NCBI GenBank assembly: GCA_015520115.1
Contig: WAQS01000318.1
Span: 1 to 7,235 of the forward strand
Reading direction: 5' to 3'
Origin: Ferroglobus sp.
GTDB taxonomy: Archaea; Halobacteriota; Archaeoglobi; Archaeoglobales; Archaeoglobaceae
DNA: 7,235 nucleotides
In this document: in pieces, positions 1 through 6,015 of the stretch
Layout: the number at the start of each line of letters is the position of its first letter
Numbering within the stretch: position 1 is the first letter of the stretch
Notes under the pieces: model-generated
Database searches by the model: none
The model's input: the letters and a program-made list of their open reading frames with translations, nothing else
Told to the model about the DNA's origin: nothing
Translations under genes and position numbers: made by a program

Positions 1-744
1 GGTGATTTTCCCTTGAACAGGAAACTCGAACTTTTAAGAGAAGTAGGGTACGAGTACGTGGAACTCTCCTTAGACTACCCATTTCCCGATGAGCTAAACT
101 CGAGAGAATTGAAAGATTTACTCTCCTCCTACGAAATGAATATTTCTTTTCATTCGCCCCTTGATGTATTCGTAGCTCAGCCGAGGAATGACATCTTCGA
201 GGCGAGTCTGAAAATTGTGGAAAAGTGTTTGGATTTTGCGTCGAAATTCGAAACCCTCTACTACAACTTTCACATCACCTACTTCTCTCCGACGAGAGAA
301 TTCGATAAGGTGAAGAAGAAAATTCTGGAAAATGGTAGAAAAGCTTGCGAATTCATCTTAAGCAAATCCGAGGAGTACGGATTTCACGCATGCATCGAAT
401 ACGACAGGAATTTCGACGAAAAATTTCTGGTTGACGGTCTAAAAATTTGCCTTGATATAGGACACTTCGCCCTTGCAAACAAAAAGAATTTCGAGGAGGA
501 GCTTAGAAAATTCGTTGCCGAATTCGGAAGTAAAATTCTCGTCTGCCACGTCCACGACTGTGAGCCCGAAAAGAGGGTGGATCACATCTCTCTGAAGAGA
601 GGAAAGTTAGATTTCCAGTTTATTTTTAGCCACCTCAAAGCTGAATATTACACCATCGAAACTTTTTGGAGGGATTCGGAGAAAAACGAGTTGAGAGATG
701 TGGATGTGATTTACGATTACGAAGTTCTCAAGGGTTTTCTTTAG
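1..744 (+). CDS. Sugar phosphate isomerase/epimerase-like TIM-barrel protein, 5' partial
   Basis: The product resembles the xylose-isomerase-like / AP endonuclease family 2 TIM-barrel superfamily, whose members are metal-dependent sugar isomerases, epimerases or DNA endonucleases. Counting from the TTG at 13, candidate metal or catalytic residues sit at the ends of predicted strands: H47, H87, E129 (CIEYD), D148 and H151 (LDIGH), H179 and H181 (CHVHD), H191, and E216 near the end (TIETFW). The segment HISLKRGKLDF matches the usual H-x-x-x-x-x-G-x-L-D-F region of this family. The reading frame is open to base 1. Family members normally have one more beta strand before the 'LELLREVGYEYVEL' helix-strand, so the gene probably starts outside the window. 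A TTG at 13 after GGTGAT (1-6) is the alternative start and would give 243 residues. The 3' end overlaps the opposite-strand gene by 17 bp. The substrate cannot be told. Family assignment is fairly secure; a specific activity is not. Confidence 0.8.
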   Translation, partial: GDFPLNRKLELLREVGYEYVELSLDYPFPDELNSRELKDLLSSYEMNISFHSPLDVFVAQPRNDIFEASLKIVEKCLDFASKFETLYYNFHITYFSPTREFDKVKKKILENGRKACEFILSKSEEYGFHACIEYDRNFDEKFLVDGLKICLDIGHFALANKKNFEEELRKFVAEFGSKILVCHVHDCEPEKRVDHISLKRGKLDFQFIFSHLKAEYYTIETFWRDSEKNELRDVDVIYDYEVLKGFL

Positions 745-1654
745 ATATCAGATGAGCCAAGTCGACCACTTTTCCTCCAGCTCTTCTCAAATTTGACAGG
801 CATATGGGGCATGTTGTTACGATTTTTTTGCTTCCGAGCTCATTAACTCTAAGCTTAGCAACCTCCTCGGCTACTCTTGCAGATATTCCTTCTATCGGAC
901 CTCCGCAGCAAGAAGTGAGCTCTTTCGAATTTCTGATGTCGTGGTAAGAGATTCCGAAGTTGCTCATGATCTCTCTCACATCATCGTAGAGCCTTAGATA
1001 CCTTGAGTAGTAGCATGGATCGTGAATAACGACTTCCTCCTTAACGTTTCCCCTCAAATCTTTCACGAGTTCTACGTAACTTGCAACTTCAAAGGAGTTT
1101 TCTGGATAGAGGTGTTTTAACGCGTAGGTTGTGTGAGGGTCGATCGTGACGATTTTCTTTACTCCTGCTCTTTCAAGCCTTTCTATCACGAGTTTGGCGT
1201 GTTTTTCGAACTCTTCCTCTTCTCCCAAGTCGTAGAGAAGAACTCCGCTGTAAAAATCGAGATCTGGATTATACCAAACGCTTACTCCAGCTTTTTCAAG
1301 AAGTTTGTAAATGCTCCTGATGGTGCTTTTAGCTTCAACGACTCTCTCCTTTTTTGGAGATACGAATAGCTTCAAAAATTTGCTCGGGGTGAACTTAGAA
1401 AATCGAATCAAACTGCTAATTTTCATCTTCTCAAGAACTTCGATTTTGTCCACGGCTTTTTCAATATACGGGGTTAGCTGGTAAAGTAATCCGGTGAAGA
1501 AAAACCACTCTCCTTCTCTTTTAATCTCGAATTCCCTCCACCAGCTGTTCACTTCCTCTTTCGACAAACCTACTGGTGTTCCACTTTTTTTCATGCTCGC
1601 TGTTACGAAATCGGTCAGAAGCTTTGGGCTAATCACTTTCCTCCCCCATTTCAT
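728..1654 (-). CDS. CCG-domain (HdrD/HdrB-like) Fe-S oxidoreductase with degenerate first CCG half
   Basis: This 308-residue protein belongs to the cysteine-rich CCG (DUF224) family, found in heterodisulfide reductase HdrB/HdrD and in the iron-sulfur subunits of lactate, glycolate and glycerol-3-phosphate dehydrogenases (LutA, GlcF, GlpC). The C-terminal half has an intact motif: C214, C249-C250-G251 and C282-x-x-C285 (C-x34-CC-x31-C-x2-C), expected to bind a noncubane [4Fe-4S] cluster. The N-terminal half keeps the fold's sequence pattern (FFFTG near 51-55, YSGVLL near 135-140, TIDPHTTY near 170-177) but has no cysteine at any ligand position. There is no N-terminal ferredoxin domain. The protein opens with a segment, SGTPVGLSKEEVNSWW (24-39), like the linker that follows that domain in HdrD/GlpC. 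It is probably a cytosolic electron carrier or subunit, and the divergent FMN dehydrogenase gene 66 bp away is a plausible partner (inference). No Shine-Dalgarno site is visible. The family call is firm; the electron donor and acceptor are unknown. Confidence 0.88.
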   Translation of the reverse strand: MKWGRKVISPKLLTDFVTASMKKSGTPVGLSKEEVNSWWREFEIKREGEWFFFTGLLYQLTPYIEKAVDKIEVLEKMKISSLIRFSKFTPSKFLKLFVSPKKERVVEAKSTIRSIYKLLEKAGVSVWYNPDLDFYSGVLLYDLGEEEEFEKHAKLVIERLERAGVKKIVTIDPHTTYALKHLYPENSFEVASYVELVKDLRGNVKEEVVIHDPCYYSRYLRLYDDVREIMSNFGISYHDIRNSKELTSCCGGPIEGISARVAEEVAKLRVNELGSKKIVTTCPICLSNLRRAGGKVVDLAHLISKENP

Positions 1655-1690
1655 AGGGAGTTAGGAAGGATGTTAAATCTTGGGGTTAAC

Positions 1691-1698
1691 CTTTAGTA
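1691..1698 (+). promoter_or_regulatory. Candidate TATA box for the FMN dehydrogenase gene
   Basis: CTTTAGTA is centred about 26 bp upstream of the ATG at 1721, in the 66-bp gap between two divergent genes. No Shine-Dalgarno sequence precedes the ATG, so a leaderless transcript is likely. The match to the archaeal consensus is imperfect. A weak minus-strand element, GATTTAAC (1679-1672), lies upstream of the CCG gene at a slightly short distance and may be its TATA box. Confidence 0.4.
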
Positions 1699-1720
1699 CT
1701 TTCAATCCCTTTTACTCCCG

Positions 1721-2656
1721 ATGAAGAGCGTGGACGAAATAATTTCCGAAGCAAAGAAAATCCTCAGAAGAAGAAAAATAAATTTAGAGATCTTGGAAGG
1801 GGGAACCGAAAGAGGATTGACCGTAAAAAGAAACAGGGAGTTTTTGGATTCCATAGGGATTAGAATGAATGTGATAAACGATGTTGAGGATGTTGAACTT
1901 GAGACGGAGTTTCTCGGGAAAAAGATTTCTCTTCCCGTAATGCCTGCTCCGCTTTCTGGACTCGTGAAGGCTGTTGATGAAAGGTGTTTCGAGAGGATAA
2001 TAGAGGAGGCTTGGGAAGTTGGTGTCGTTCCGTGGATAGGTTATCCGATACAGGATGAGGTTGAAAAATTCGGGAAACCCTTCGTGTGGATAATCAAACC
2101 CCTTGAGGATAGAAGAAAGATATACGAGGAAATAGAGAGGGCAGAAAAAACGAAAGCTTTTGCAGTCGGAATAGACATCGACTCAGCGGCGGGAGTGAAA
2201 GTTAAGCATAACGTTCTTTCCTACGGAGGAACTAAGCCGTTAAGCAGGAGAGAGCTTGAGGATCTGGCTTCGACGACGAAGCTACCTTTCATAGTTAAGG
2301 GAGTTCTCAGCGAAAAGGATTATTACTTAGCGTCGAATTTTAGCGACGCTGTAGTCATCTCTAACCACGGAGGGAGAGTTTTAGATTCAGCAGTTTCTCC
2401 CCTCGAAGTTCTCGATAATATAGAGAAGATGGTAACAACTGGTGTTGACAGCGGATTCAGGTATGGAACCGATGTTTTCAAAGCTCTCGCTTACGGAGCT
2501 GATTTCGTCCTAATTGGAAGACCAGTAATTTACGCTTTAGCGATAGAAAGCGGTGTGAGAAAGCTTTTGAGTGTTATAGGGGAGGAACTTAAGAGAATTA
2601 TGGTTCTAACTGGAGCGAAATCTGTTAGGGAGATAGAAAGAAGCTTGTTAGATTAA
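1721..2656 (+). CDS. FMN-dependent alpha-hydroxy-acid dehydrogenase/oxidase family protein
   Basis: This 311-residue protein is a member of the FMN-dependent (S)-2-hydroxy-acid dehydrogenase TIM-barrel family (glycolate and lactate oxidase, lactate dehydrogenase). Visible FMN and active-site motifs are PFIVKG with K193, SNHGGRVLD (214-222) with catalytic-type H216 and R219, DSGFRYGTDVFKALAYGAD (243-261) with phosphate-binding R247, and IGRP (265-268). SNHGG argues against type 2 isopentenyl-diphosphate isomerase, which lacks that histidine motif. WIIKPLED (123-130) and GIDIDSAAG (150-158) resemble the clostridial/archaeal 'alpha-hydroxy-acid oxidizing protein' subfamily. In it the substrate-binding Tyr of glycolate oxidase (Y129, in QLY) is not conserved; Ile is at that place here. 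From memory, that subfamily often has a cysteine-rich N-terminus (C-x-x-C-x-x-C), which this shorter N-terminus lacks. The divergent CCG protein suggests electrons pass to an Fe-S protein rather than to oxygen (inference). The substrate is not determinable; lactate or another 2-hydroxy acid is possible. The gene overlaps dapA's 3' end by 9 bp. Confidence 0.85.
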   Translation: MKSVDEIISEAKKILRRRKINLEILEGGTERGLTVKRNREFLDSIGIRMNVINDVEDVELETEFLGKKISLPVMPAPLSGLVKAVDERCFERIIEEAWEVGVVPWIGYPIQDEVEKFGKPFVWIIKPLEDRRKIYEEIERAEKTKAFAVGIDIDSAAGVKVKHNVLSYGGTKPLSRRELEDLASTTKLPFIVKGVLSEKDYYLASNFSDAVVISNHGGRVLDSAVSPLEVLDNIEKMVTTGVDSGFRYGTDVFKALAYGADFVLIGRPVIYALAIESGVRKLLSVIGEELKRIMVLTGAKSVREIERSLLD

Positions 2657-3514
2657 CTGCAAACTTTCAAGAACTTTTTTGAGCTTTTCAGTCTTCTCTT
2701 CGCTTAATTCGACAAGCGGCATTCTTGGCTTCCCCGCCGGAAGCCCCATGAGTTCAAGGGCTTTCTTCACGGGGATTGGGTTCGTGTCGATGAAGAGGGC
2801 ATCAAACAGTGGCATGAGCTTGTAATGTAATTCCCTTGCTTTTTCAACGTTTCCGGACTTGAAAGCCTCGTACATCTCCTTCATCAGCTTTGGAGCAACG
2901 TTCGCTGCTACGCTTATAACTCCCTTTCCTCCAAGGAGCAGTATCGGCAAGGTCATGAAGTCGTCTCCCGACAGAACGATGAACTTGTCTCCAAGTCTTC
3001 TTATTATTTCAGCCACCTGCTTTAAGTTCCCACTTGCCTCCTTAATTCCCACAACTCTCTCTATGCTCGCGAGCTTTTCCACAACATCTGGAGTTGTGTT
3101 TATTCCCGTTCTGCTTGGAACGTTGTAAACGAGAATAGGAATGGACACCTCATCAGCTACAGCTTTGTAATGCCTGTACAATCCCTCAGCGTTTGGCTTG
3201 TTGTAGTAGGGTGTTACGAGCATAACCGCATCTGCTCCAGCCTTCTCAGCCTCTTTAGCCAAGAATAAAGCTTCTCTTGTAGAATTAGATCCAGCTCCAG
3301 CTATAACTGGCTTTTTGGCTACTTCGCAGACGTATTTTATTACCTCGACGTGCTCTTCATGGCTTAGCGTTGCTGCTTCCCCCGTCGTTCCGGCTGGAAC
3401 TACTGCATCAACGTACTTTTCAAGGTAATCGAGGTTCTTGGCGATTCCTTCAAAGTCGACTTCGAAGTTCTCTTTAAAAGGGGTAACCAGAGCAGGAATT
3501 ACCCCTTCAAACAT
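2648..3514 (-). CDS. dapA: 4-hydroxy-tetrahydrodipicolinate synthase (DapA)
   Basis: DapA condenses pyruvate with L-aspartate-4-semialdehyde to give 4-hydroxy-tetrahydrodipicolinate, the first committed step of diaminopimelate/lysine synthesis, in the cytosol. At 288 residues it has the normal family length. Class I aldolase features are all present: GTTGE (42-46), TPYYNKP (101-107) with Y104, YNVPSRTG (130-137) with Y130 and R135, the Schiff-base lysine K158 in GIKEASG, and LSGDD (181-185). These match E. coli T44, Y107, Y133, R138 and K161, so DapA is favoured over KDG aldolase or N-acetylneuraminate lyase, with R135 supporting recognition of the aspartate-semialdehyde carboxylate. The ATG overlaps the rps17e stop by 8 bases, and a GGTG core lies five bases upstream inside rps17e, pointing to coupled translation from one mRNA. 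The rps17e-dapA pairing recurs in other euryarchaea (Methanocaldococcus, from memory). Paralogue confusion within the DapA superfamily is the only real doubt. Confidence 0.95.
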   Translation of the reverse strand: MFEGVIPALVTPFKENFEVDFEGIAKNLDYLEKYVDAVVPAGTTGEAATLSHEEHVEVIKYVCEVAKKPVIAGAGSNSTREALFLAKEAEKAGADAVMLVTPYYNKPNAEGLYRHYKAVADEVSIPILVYNVPSRTGINTTPDVVEKLASIERVVGIKEASGNLKQVAEIIRRLGDKFIVLSGDDFMTLPILLLGGKGVISVAANVAPKLMKEMYEAFKSGNVEKARELHYKLMPLFDALFIDTNPIPVKKALELMGLPAGKPRMPLVELSEEKTEKLKKVLESLQLI

Positions 3515-3704
3515 TTACCCACCCTCTGTTAACTTTTCTTGTTATGTATCCCGCAACCCTGTTCCTTACCCTCTTACTCTTTATGTTCGTCAACTCAGCC
3601 ACAAGCTTCTTGTTGTGATCGAAGTCTCCAGTGAACAGTTCACCATACTTTTTGAGAAGCTCCATCGCTATATTTTTAATGTAAGCGGGCTTTACCGTCC
3701 CCAT
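3507..3704 (-). CDS. rps17e: Small-subunit ribosomal protein S17e
   Basis: This 65-residue basic protein is the archaeal/eukaryotic S17e (eS17) of the 30S subunit. It shows the family pattern: G2 and V4-K5 near the start, [21 protein letters not shown] helices (8-28), then N31, L34, and the conserved block [16 protein letters not shown] (43-58), where SK-x-x-RN-x-x-AGY-x-T is diagnostic. The length is typical of archaeal members. The ATG at 3704 has a TATA-like box about 28 bp upstream and no Shine-Dalgarno site, so the mRNA is probably almost leaderless. The stop codon TGA overlaps the dapA start region by eight bases, making rps17e the first gene of a two-gene operon. Linking a ribosomal protein to a lysine-biosynthesis gene suggests co-ordination with growth rather than shared biochemistry (inference). 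Confidence 0.96.
   Translation of the reverse strand: MGTVKPAYIKNIAMELLKKYGELFTGDFDHNKKLVAELTNIKSKRVRNRVAGYITRKVNRGWVNV
3519..3523 (-). promoter_or_regulatory. Ribosome binding site of dapA inside rps17e
   Basis: On the minus strand GGTGG (within AGGGTGGGTAA) ends four bases before the dapA ATG at 3514. It lies in the last codons of rps17e. The GGTG core is complementary to the archaeal 16S 3' end. It supports the ATG at 3514 and translational coupling with rps17e. Confidence 0.55.
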
Positions 3705-3726
3705 AGATAGGAGTTGAAGCTCAGCG

Positions 3727-3741
3727 ATTATTTAACTTTTG
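3727..3741 (-). promoter_or_regulatory. Promoter (BRE/TATA) of the rps17e-dapA operon
   Basis: On the minus strand, GCAAAA (BRE-like purines) is followed by GTTAAATA (3736-3729), centred about 28 bp before the rps17e ATG. Archaeal transcription usually begins about 25 bp downstream of the box, which here predicts a leader of only a few bases. This is one of the clearer promoters in the window. Confidence 0.6.
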
Positions 3742-3783
3742 CTGTGTTACAATTTTGCAAGTTGGTAGGTGAAATGGGAAAAT

Positions 3784-3791
3784 AATTTAAG
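3784..3791 (+). promoter_or_regulatory. Candidate TATA box for the 7-TM protein gene
   Basis: AATTTAAG, inside the run AAAATAATTTAAGGG, is centred about 27 bp upstream of the ATG at 3815. This suggests a leaderless transcript. The whole 3705-3814 gap is AT-rich, so a chance match is possible. The gap otherwise holds only the oppositely directed rps17e promoter; I see no RNA gene or repeat in it. Confidence 0.35.
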
Positions 3792-3814
3792 GGCAAAATA
3801 GAATAAAAAACTTG

Positions 3815-4546
3815 ATGGATTTAATACTAATAGGTACAGGATTTTCAATTATTTGCTTAATATTGTCATTAATATATTCTATTGAGCTTTTAAATTACTC
3901 TAAGCTAAAAGCGTCGGAAAGGCATCTCTGGTCTTTTTTGACCTCATATCTGTTAATGATCTGCATTTCGTTCATCATTATCTCCGTGGTGGAGTTTTTT
4001 GAACTGATGTCCGATATTGCTGGGGAAAAATTGAGTTTGGGTTTACCAAACATGTTTGTTTACGTTTCTGCAGTTCTCCCAATTTTGATTTTTGCTCACG
4101 TTTTTGCTGTAATTAGGGCTATAAAAATTATGGAATTTAATGTGGAAAATTTCGACTTAAATAGAGTTGGATTACTTATGATCTATGTGATTGCGTTCTG
4201 GCTTCTTGCAGCTGAATTGCCCGAGCATTTCCCTTTCGTTGAAATTATCGTGCTGCTGTCAGAACTTGTGTATGTTGCTTCCTTTCCAGTACTACTCTTA
4301 CTTCTCTATTTCACGTTGAAGGAGAAAAGAATAGAGCATGCGATAGTGCAGTTGCCTTTAAATTCTGTCGATAAGCTTGTGGGAATTCCTTTAGCTTCTT
4401 CTATCTTTTCGCTGGCGGTCTTCATGGGTATTAACGGTTACATGGATGAATACAACTTGCTTGAGGCGTTTTCCATAGCGGTTTTCATAATCTCGGGAGA
4501 GCTTTATCGGAGGAGCATATTTAAGATGAGGAGGCTCTTCAGTTGA
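3815..4546 (+). CDS. Predicted seven-transmembrane-helix protein, orphan
   Basis: I do not recognise this 243-residue integral membrane protein. Seven hydrophobic segments can be drawn at about 3-26, 40-62, 79-103, 117-134, 141-167, 188-208 and 214-231. Lys and Arg cluster in the 1-2, 3-4 and 5-6 loops (K30/K32/R36; R101/K104; K169/K171/R172) and in the C-terminal tail (RRSIFKMRR), while the other loops are short or acidic. By the positive-inside rule the N-terminus is outside and the C-terminus inside, a receptor-like 7-TM layout. There is no kinase, HTH or other soluble domain, and no retinal-type lysine context is obvious in helix 7. The 5' part is very AT-rich (11 G/C among bases 3841-3900, counted by eye) and uses TTA/ATA codons unlike its neighbours, hinting at recent acquisition or fast evolution. 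The start at ATG 3815 is preferred over the TTG immediately before it. The protein could be a sensor, a transporter-like protein or a lineage-specific orphan. Confidence 0.75.
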   Translation: MDLILIGTGFSIICLILSLIYSIELLNYSKLKASERHLWSFLTSYLLMICISFIIISVVEFFELMSDIAGEKLSLGLPNMFVYVSAVLPILIFAHVFAVIRAIKIMEFNVENFDLNRVGLLMIYVIAFWLLAAELPEHFPFVEIIVLLSELVYVASFPVLLLLLYFTLKEKRIEHAIVQLPLNSVDKLVGIPLASSIFSLAVFMGINGYMDEYNLLEAFSIAVFIISGELYRRSIFKMRRLFS

Positions 4547-4547
4547 G

Positions 4548-4560
4548 TAAATTTATTTAT
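4548..4560 (+). promoter_or_regulatory. TATA box for the MBL-fold hydrolase gene
   Basis: TAAATTTATTTAT begins one base after the stop codon of the 7-TM gene. Its TTTATTTA core is centred about 26 bp before the ATG at 4582, the right distance for transcription to start at or next to that ATG. This supports 4582 as the start and an independent, leaderless transcript. It argues against a longer form beginning at TTG 4543, whose extra codons would be read through this box. Confidence 0.6.
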
Positions 4561-4581
4561 CTAAAGGAGCTTCGTAGAGCT

Positions 4582-5448
4582 ATGAGGATTTCAGAGGTTG
4601 CAGATGGAGTATATGCAGTCGACACGGAAATAGGGGGAGAGAAAGGCATCGTTTTCTCCTACATCGTCGATAGGGGGGATGTGGCAGTAGTTGAAACGGG
4701 AGCGGAGAAAACTTCCGGAGTTTTCCCAGAAGTTTTCGAGGAGCTTGGAATAAAGCCGGAGAAGGTTAAATTTATTGCTGTTACTCACGTTCACCTCGAT
4801 CATGGTGGGGCGGCTGGAAGTCTCGTGAGAATTTGCGAAAAGGCGAAAGTTATAGTGCATCCGCGAGGAGCAGAGCATTTGATAAATCCCGAAAGGCTTT
4901 GGAGAGCTTCGAAGAGCGTTTTAAACGAAATTGCGGAAATTTACGGAAAACCTTTACCGATTGAGGATAGCAGAATAGTCGTTTCGGAAGATAACTCGGA
5001 GTTTACCTTGGGAAATAGCAAAATAAAGGTCGTTCACACTCCGGGACATGCACCACACCACCAGTCCTTCGTTTTAGATAAAATCCTCTTTCCCGGGGAT
5101 TCTGCCGGAGTTTATAAAGATGGTCATGTCATTCCTACCACTCCTCCGGTTTTCAATTTCGAAAAAGCGGTGGAGTCAATAAGAAAAATGAGAAGGTTGA
5201 ATGTGGAGAGGATAGCTTACACCCACTTCGGAATTGGGGAGAAAGAAATGCTCGATAGGATTGAAGAGAAGCTTTTTGAGTGGAAAGACTTGGCTCTTTC
5301 TTGCGAAAGCGTTGAAGGAATGCATGAGAAGCTGCTTGAAGTTGACGAAGATTACAGGTTTTTCTGGGGGTGGTTGAAAAAGTCGAAGTTTGCTGAAAGT
5401 TACTTCCATCTCGCTTTGAGAGGGTTTATGGAGGCTGTTGGGAGATGA
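4582..5448 (+). CDS. MBL-fold metallo-hydrolase
   Basis: This 288-residue metallo-beta-lactamase-fold protein has the complete di-metal site: H69-x-H71-x-D73-H74 (THVHLDHGG), H156 in TPGHAPHH, bridging D173 in FPGDS, and H215 in YTHFG. The N-terminal strand pattern ([14 protein letters not shown]) is typical of glyoxalase II-like MBL proteins. Residues after about 225 form a helical C-terminal extension with no recognised motif. The likely reaction is hydrolysis of a thioester, ester or phosphate bond; hydroxyacylglutathione hydrolase is a common label for such proteins, but many archaea lack glutathione, so the substrate is open. No flavodoxin, beta-CASP or RNA-binding part is present, so it is neither a flavodiiron protein nor an RNase J/CPSF-type nuclease. 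The start at ATG 4582 fits the family N-terminus and the TATA box 26 bp upstream; an in-frame TTG at 4543 would add 13 residues and overlap the upstream gene. It overlaps the next gene by four bases (ATGA). Confidence 0.88.
   Translation: MRISEVADGVYAVDTEIGGEKGIVFSYIVDRGDVAVVETGAEKTSGVFPEVFEELGIKPEKVKFIAVTHVHLDHGGAAGSLVRICEKAKVIVHPRGAEHLINPERLWRASKSVLNEIAEIYGKPLPIEDSRIVVSEDNSEFTLGNSKIKVVHTPGHAPHHQSFVLDKILFPGDSAGVYKDGHVIPTTPPVFNFEKAVESIRKMRRLNVERIAYTHFGIGEKEMLDRIEEKLFEWKDLALSCESVEGMHEKLLEVDEDYRFFWGWLKKSKFAESYFHLALRGFMEAVGR
5430..5434 (+). promoter_or_regulatory. Ribosome binding site of the XTP/dITP diphosphatase gene
   Basis: GGAGG lies inside the end of the MBL gene, ten bases before the ATG at 5445. 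There are three possible starts in a row (ATG 5445, ATG 5448, GTG 5451). The spacing and the ATGA overlap with the MBL stop favour 5445, with 5448 a close second. Confidence 0.5.
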
Positions 5449-5990
5449 TGGTGAATTTTGTTACGACGAATGAGGGGAAGTATCAGGAGGTTAAGAGGAT
5501 AGCGGAAGAGTACGGAGTAGACGTCTCTTGGCTGAACTACCGCTATGACGAGTTTCAGGGAGAAAACTTGGAAGAAGTTGCTTTAAAAAGCGCAAAACAT
5601 TTGGCTAAGAAGGTTGAGCCAATGTTCGTAATAGAGGACAGCGGACTTTTCGTGGAGGCTTTAAAGGGATTTCCCGGAGTTTACTCTTCCTACGTTTTCA
5701 AAACGATAGGTAACGAGGGGATTTTAAAGCTGATGGAGGGTGTTGAGAACAGAAGAGCAAAATTCGTTGCTGTTGTGGTCTTTTACGACGGCTCCGAATT
5801 TCACGTCTTTAGAGGCGAGGTGGAGGGAAGAATAGCTGAGGAAATTAGGGGCACTCACGGGTTTGGCTTTGATCCAATTTTCGAATACCAAGGAAAGACT
5901 TTCGCAGAGATGGGGGAGGAAAAAAATAAAGTCAGTCACAGAAAAAGAGCTTTTCAAAGCTTTTTCGAGTGGCTCACAAAAAATTTTTAA
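5445..5990 (+). CDS. rdgB: XTP/dITP diphosphatase (HAM1/RdgB family)
   Basis: This 181-residue cytosolic house-cleaning enzyme hydrolyses non-canonical purine nucleotides (XTP, ITP, dITP) to the monophosphate and pyrophosphate, keeping deaminated bases out of DNA and RNA. Family motifs are all present: FVTTNEGK (5-12), [12 protein letters not shown] (39-50), the catalytic-type block [19 protein letters not shown] (64-82) with D65, GFGFDPIF (139-146), and SHRKRA (164-169). The length matches archaeal members such as the Methanocaldococcus enzyme. It begins in an ATGA overlap with the MBL gene and is followed after 25 bases by rps15, so the three may share a transcript. The last codons are AT-rich (AAAAAATTTTTAA) and also seem to hold the rps15 TATA box. 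No anomalies in the active site. Confidence 0.95.
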   Translation: MMVNFVTTNEGKYQEVKRIAEEYGVDVSWLNYRYDEFQGENLEEVALKSAKHLAKKVEPMFVIEDSGLFVEALKGFPGVYSSYVFKTIGNEGILKLMEGVENRRAKFVAVVVFYDGSEFHVFRGEVEGRIAEEIRGTHGFGFDPIFEYQGKTFAEMGEEKNKVSHRKRAFQSFFEWLTKNF

Positions 5991-5993
5991 ATC
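5984..5993 (+). promoter_or_regulatory. Candidate TATA box for rps15 over the upstream stop codon
   Basis: TTTTTAAATC spans the TAA stop of the diphosphatase gene and is centred about 27 bp before the rps15 ATG at 6016. That predicts a start of transcription around 6013-6015, almost leaderless. Since AT-rich sequence is common at gene ends, the call is moderate. Confidence 0.45.
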
Positions 5994-6006
5994 TTCCTTC
6001 GAATCT

Positions 6007-6012
6007 GGTGAT
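6007..6012 (+). promoter_or_regulatory. Shine-Dalgarno site of rps15
   Basis: GGTGAT is a perfect complement to the archaeal anti-Shine-Dalgarno (AUCACC) and lies three bases before the ATG at 6016. It decides the start against the long open frame that continues upstream through the diphosphatase gene. The spacing is short. Confidence 0.5.
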
Positions 6013-6015
6013 GCT

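Noticed and set aside
823..829. Run of seven T downstream of the left-edge gene, and a T6 run at 2675-2680 after the FMN gene
   Set aside because: They could act as archaeal T-tract terminators, but both lie inside coding sequence of the opposite strand (Lys/Phe codons), and there is no independent support.
1133..1369. Open frame on the strand opposite the CCG gene, and similar antisense frames in dapA, the MBL gene, the diphosphatase gene, rps15 and the DUF371 gene
   Set aside because: No recognisable family or start signals, and each sits wholly or largely across a gene with clear conserved motifs.
3768..3785. Mini-ORF after an AGGTGA-like site (ATG GGA AAA TAA) upstream of the 7-TM gene
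   Set aside because: Three codons only, and it lies upstream of the predicted transcription start, so it would not be in the mRNA; best read as chance.
5441..5453. GATGATG with nearby GTGA, resembling a C box of a C/D guide RNA
   Set aside because: No matching D, C' or D' boxes at suitable spacing; the sequence is explained by a ribosome binding region and tandem start codons.
5863..6015. In-frame 51-codon extension upstream of rps15
   Set aside because: It overlaps the conserved diphosphatase coding sequence in another frame and encodes nothing S15-like; the ATG at 6016 has a Shine-Dalgarno site and the canonical archaeal S15 N-terminus.
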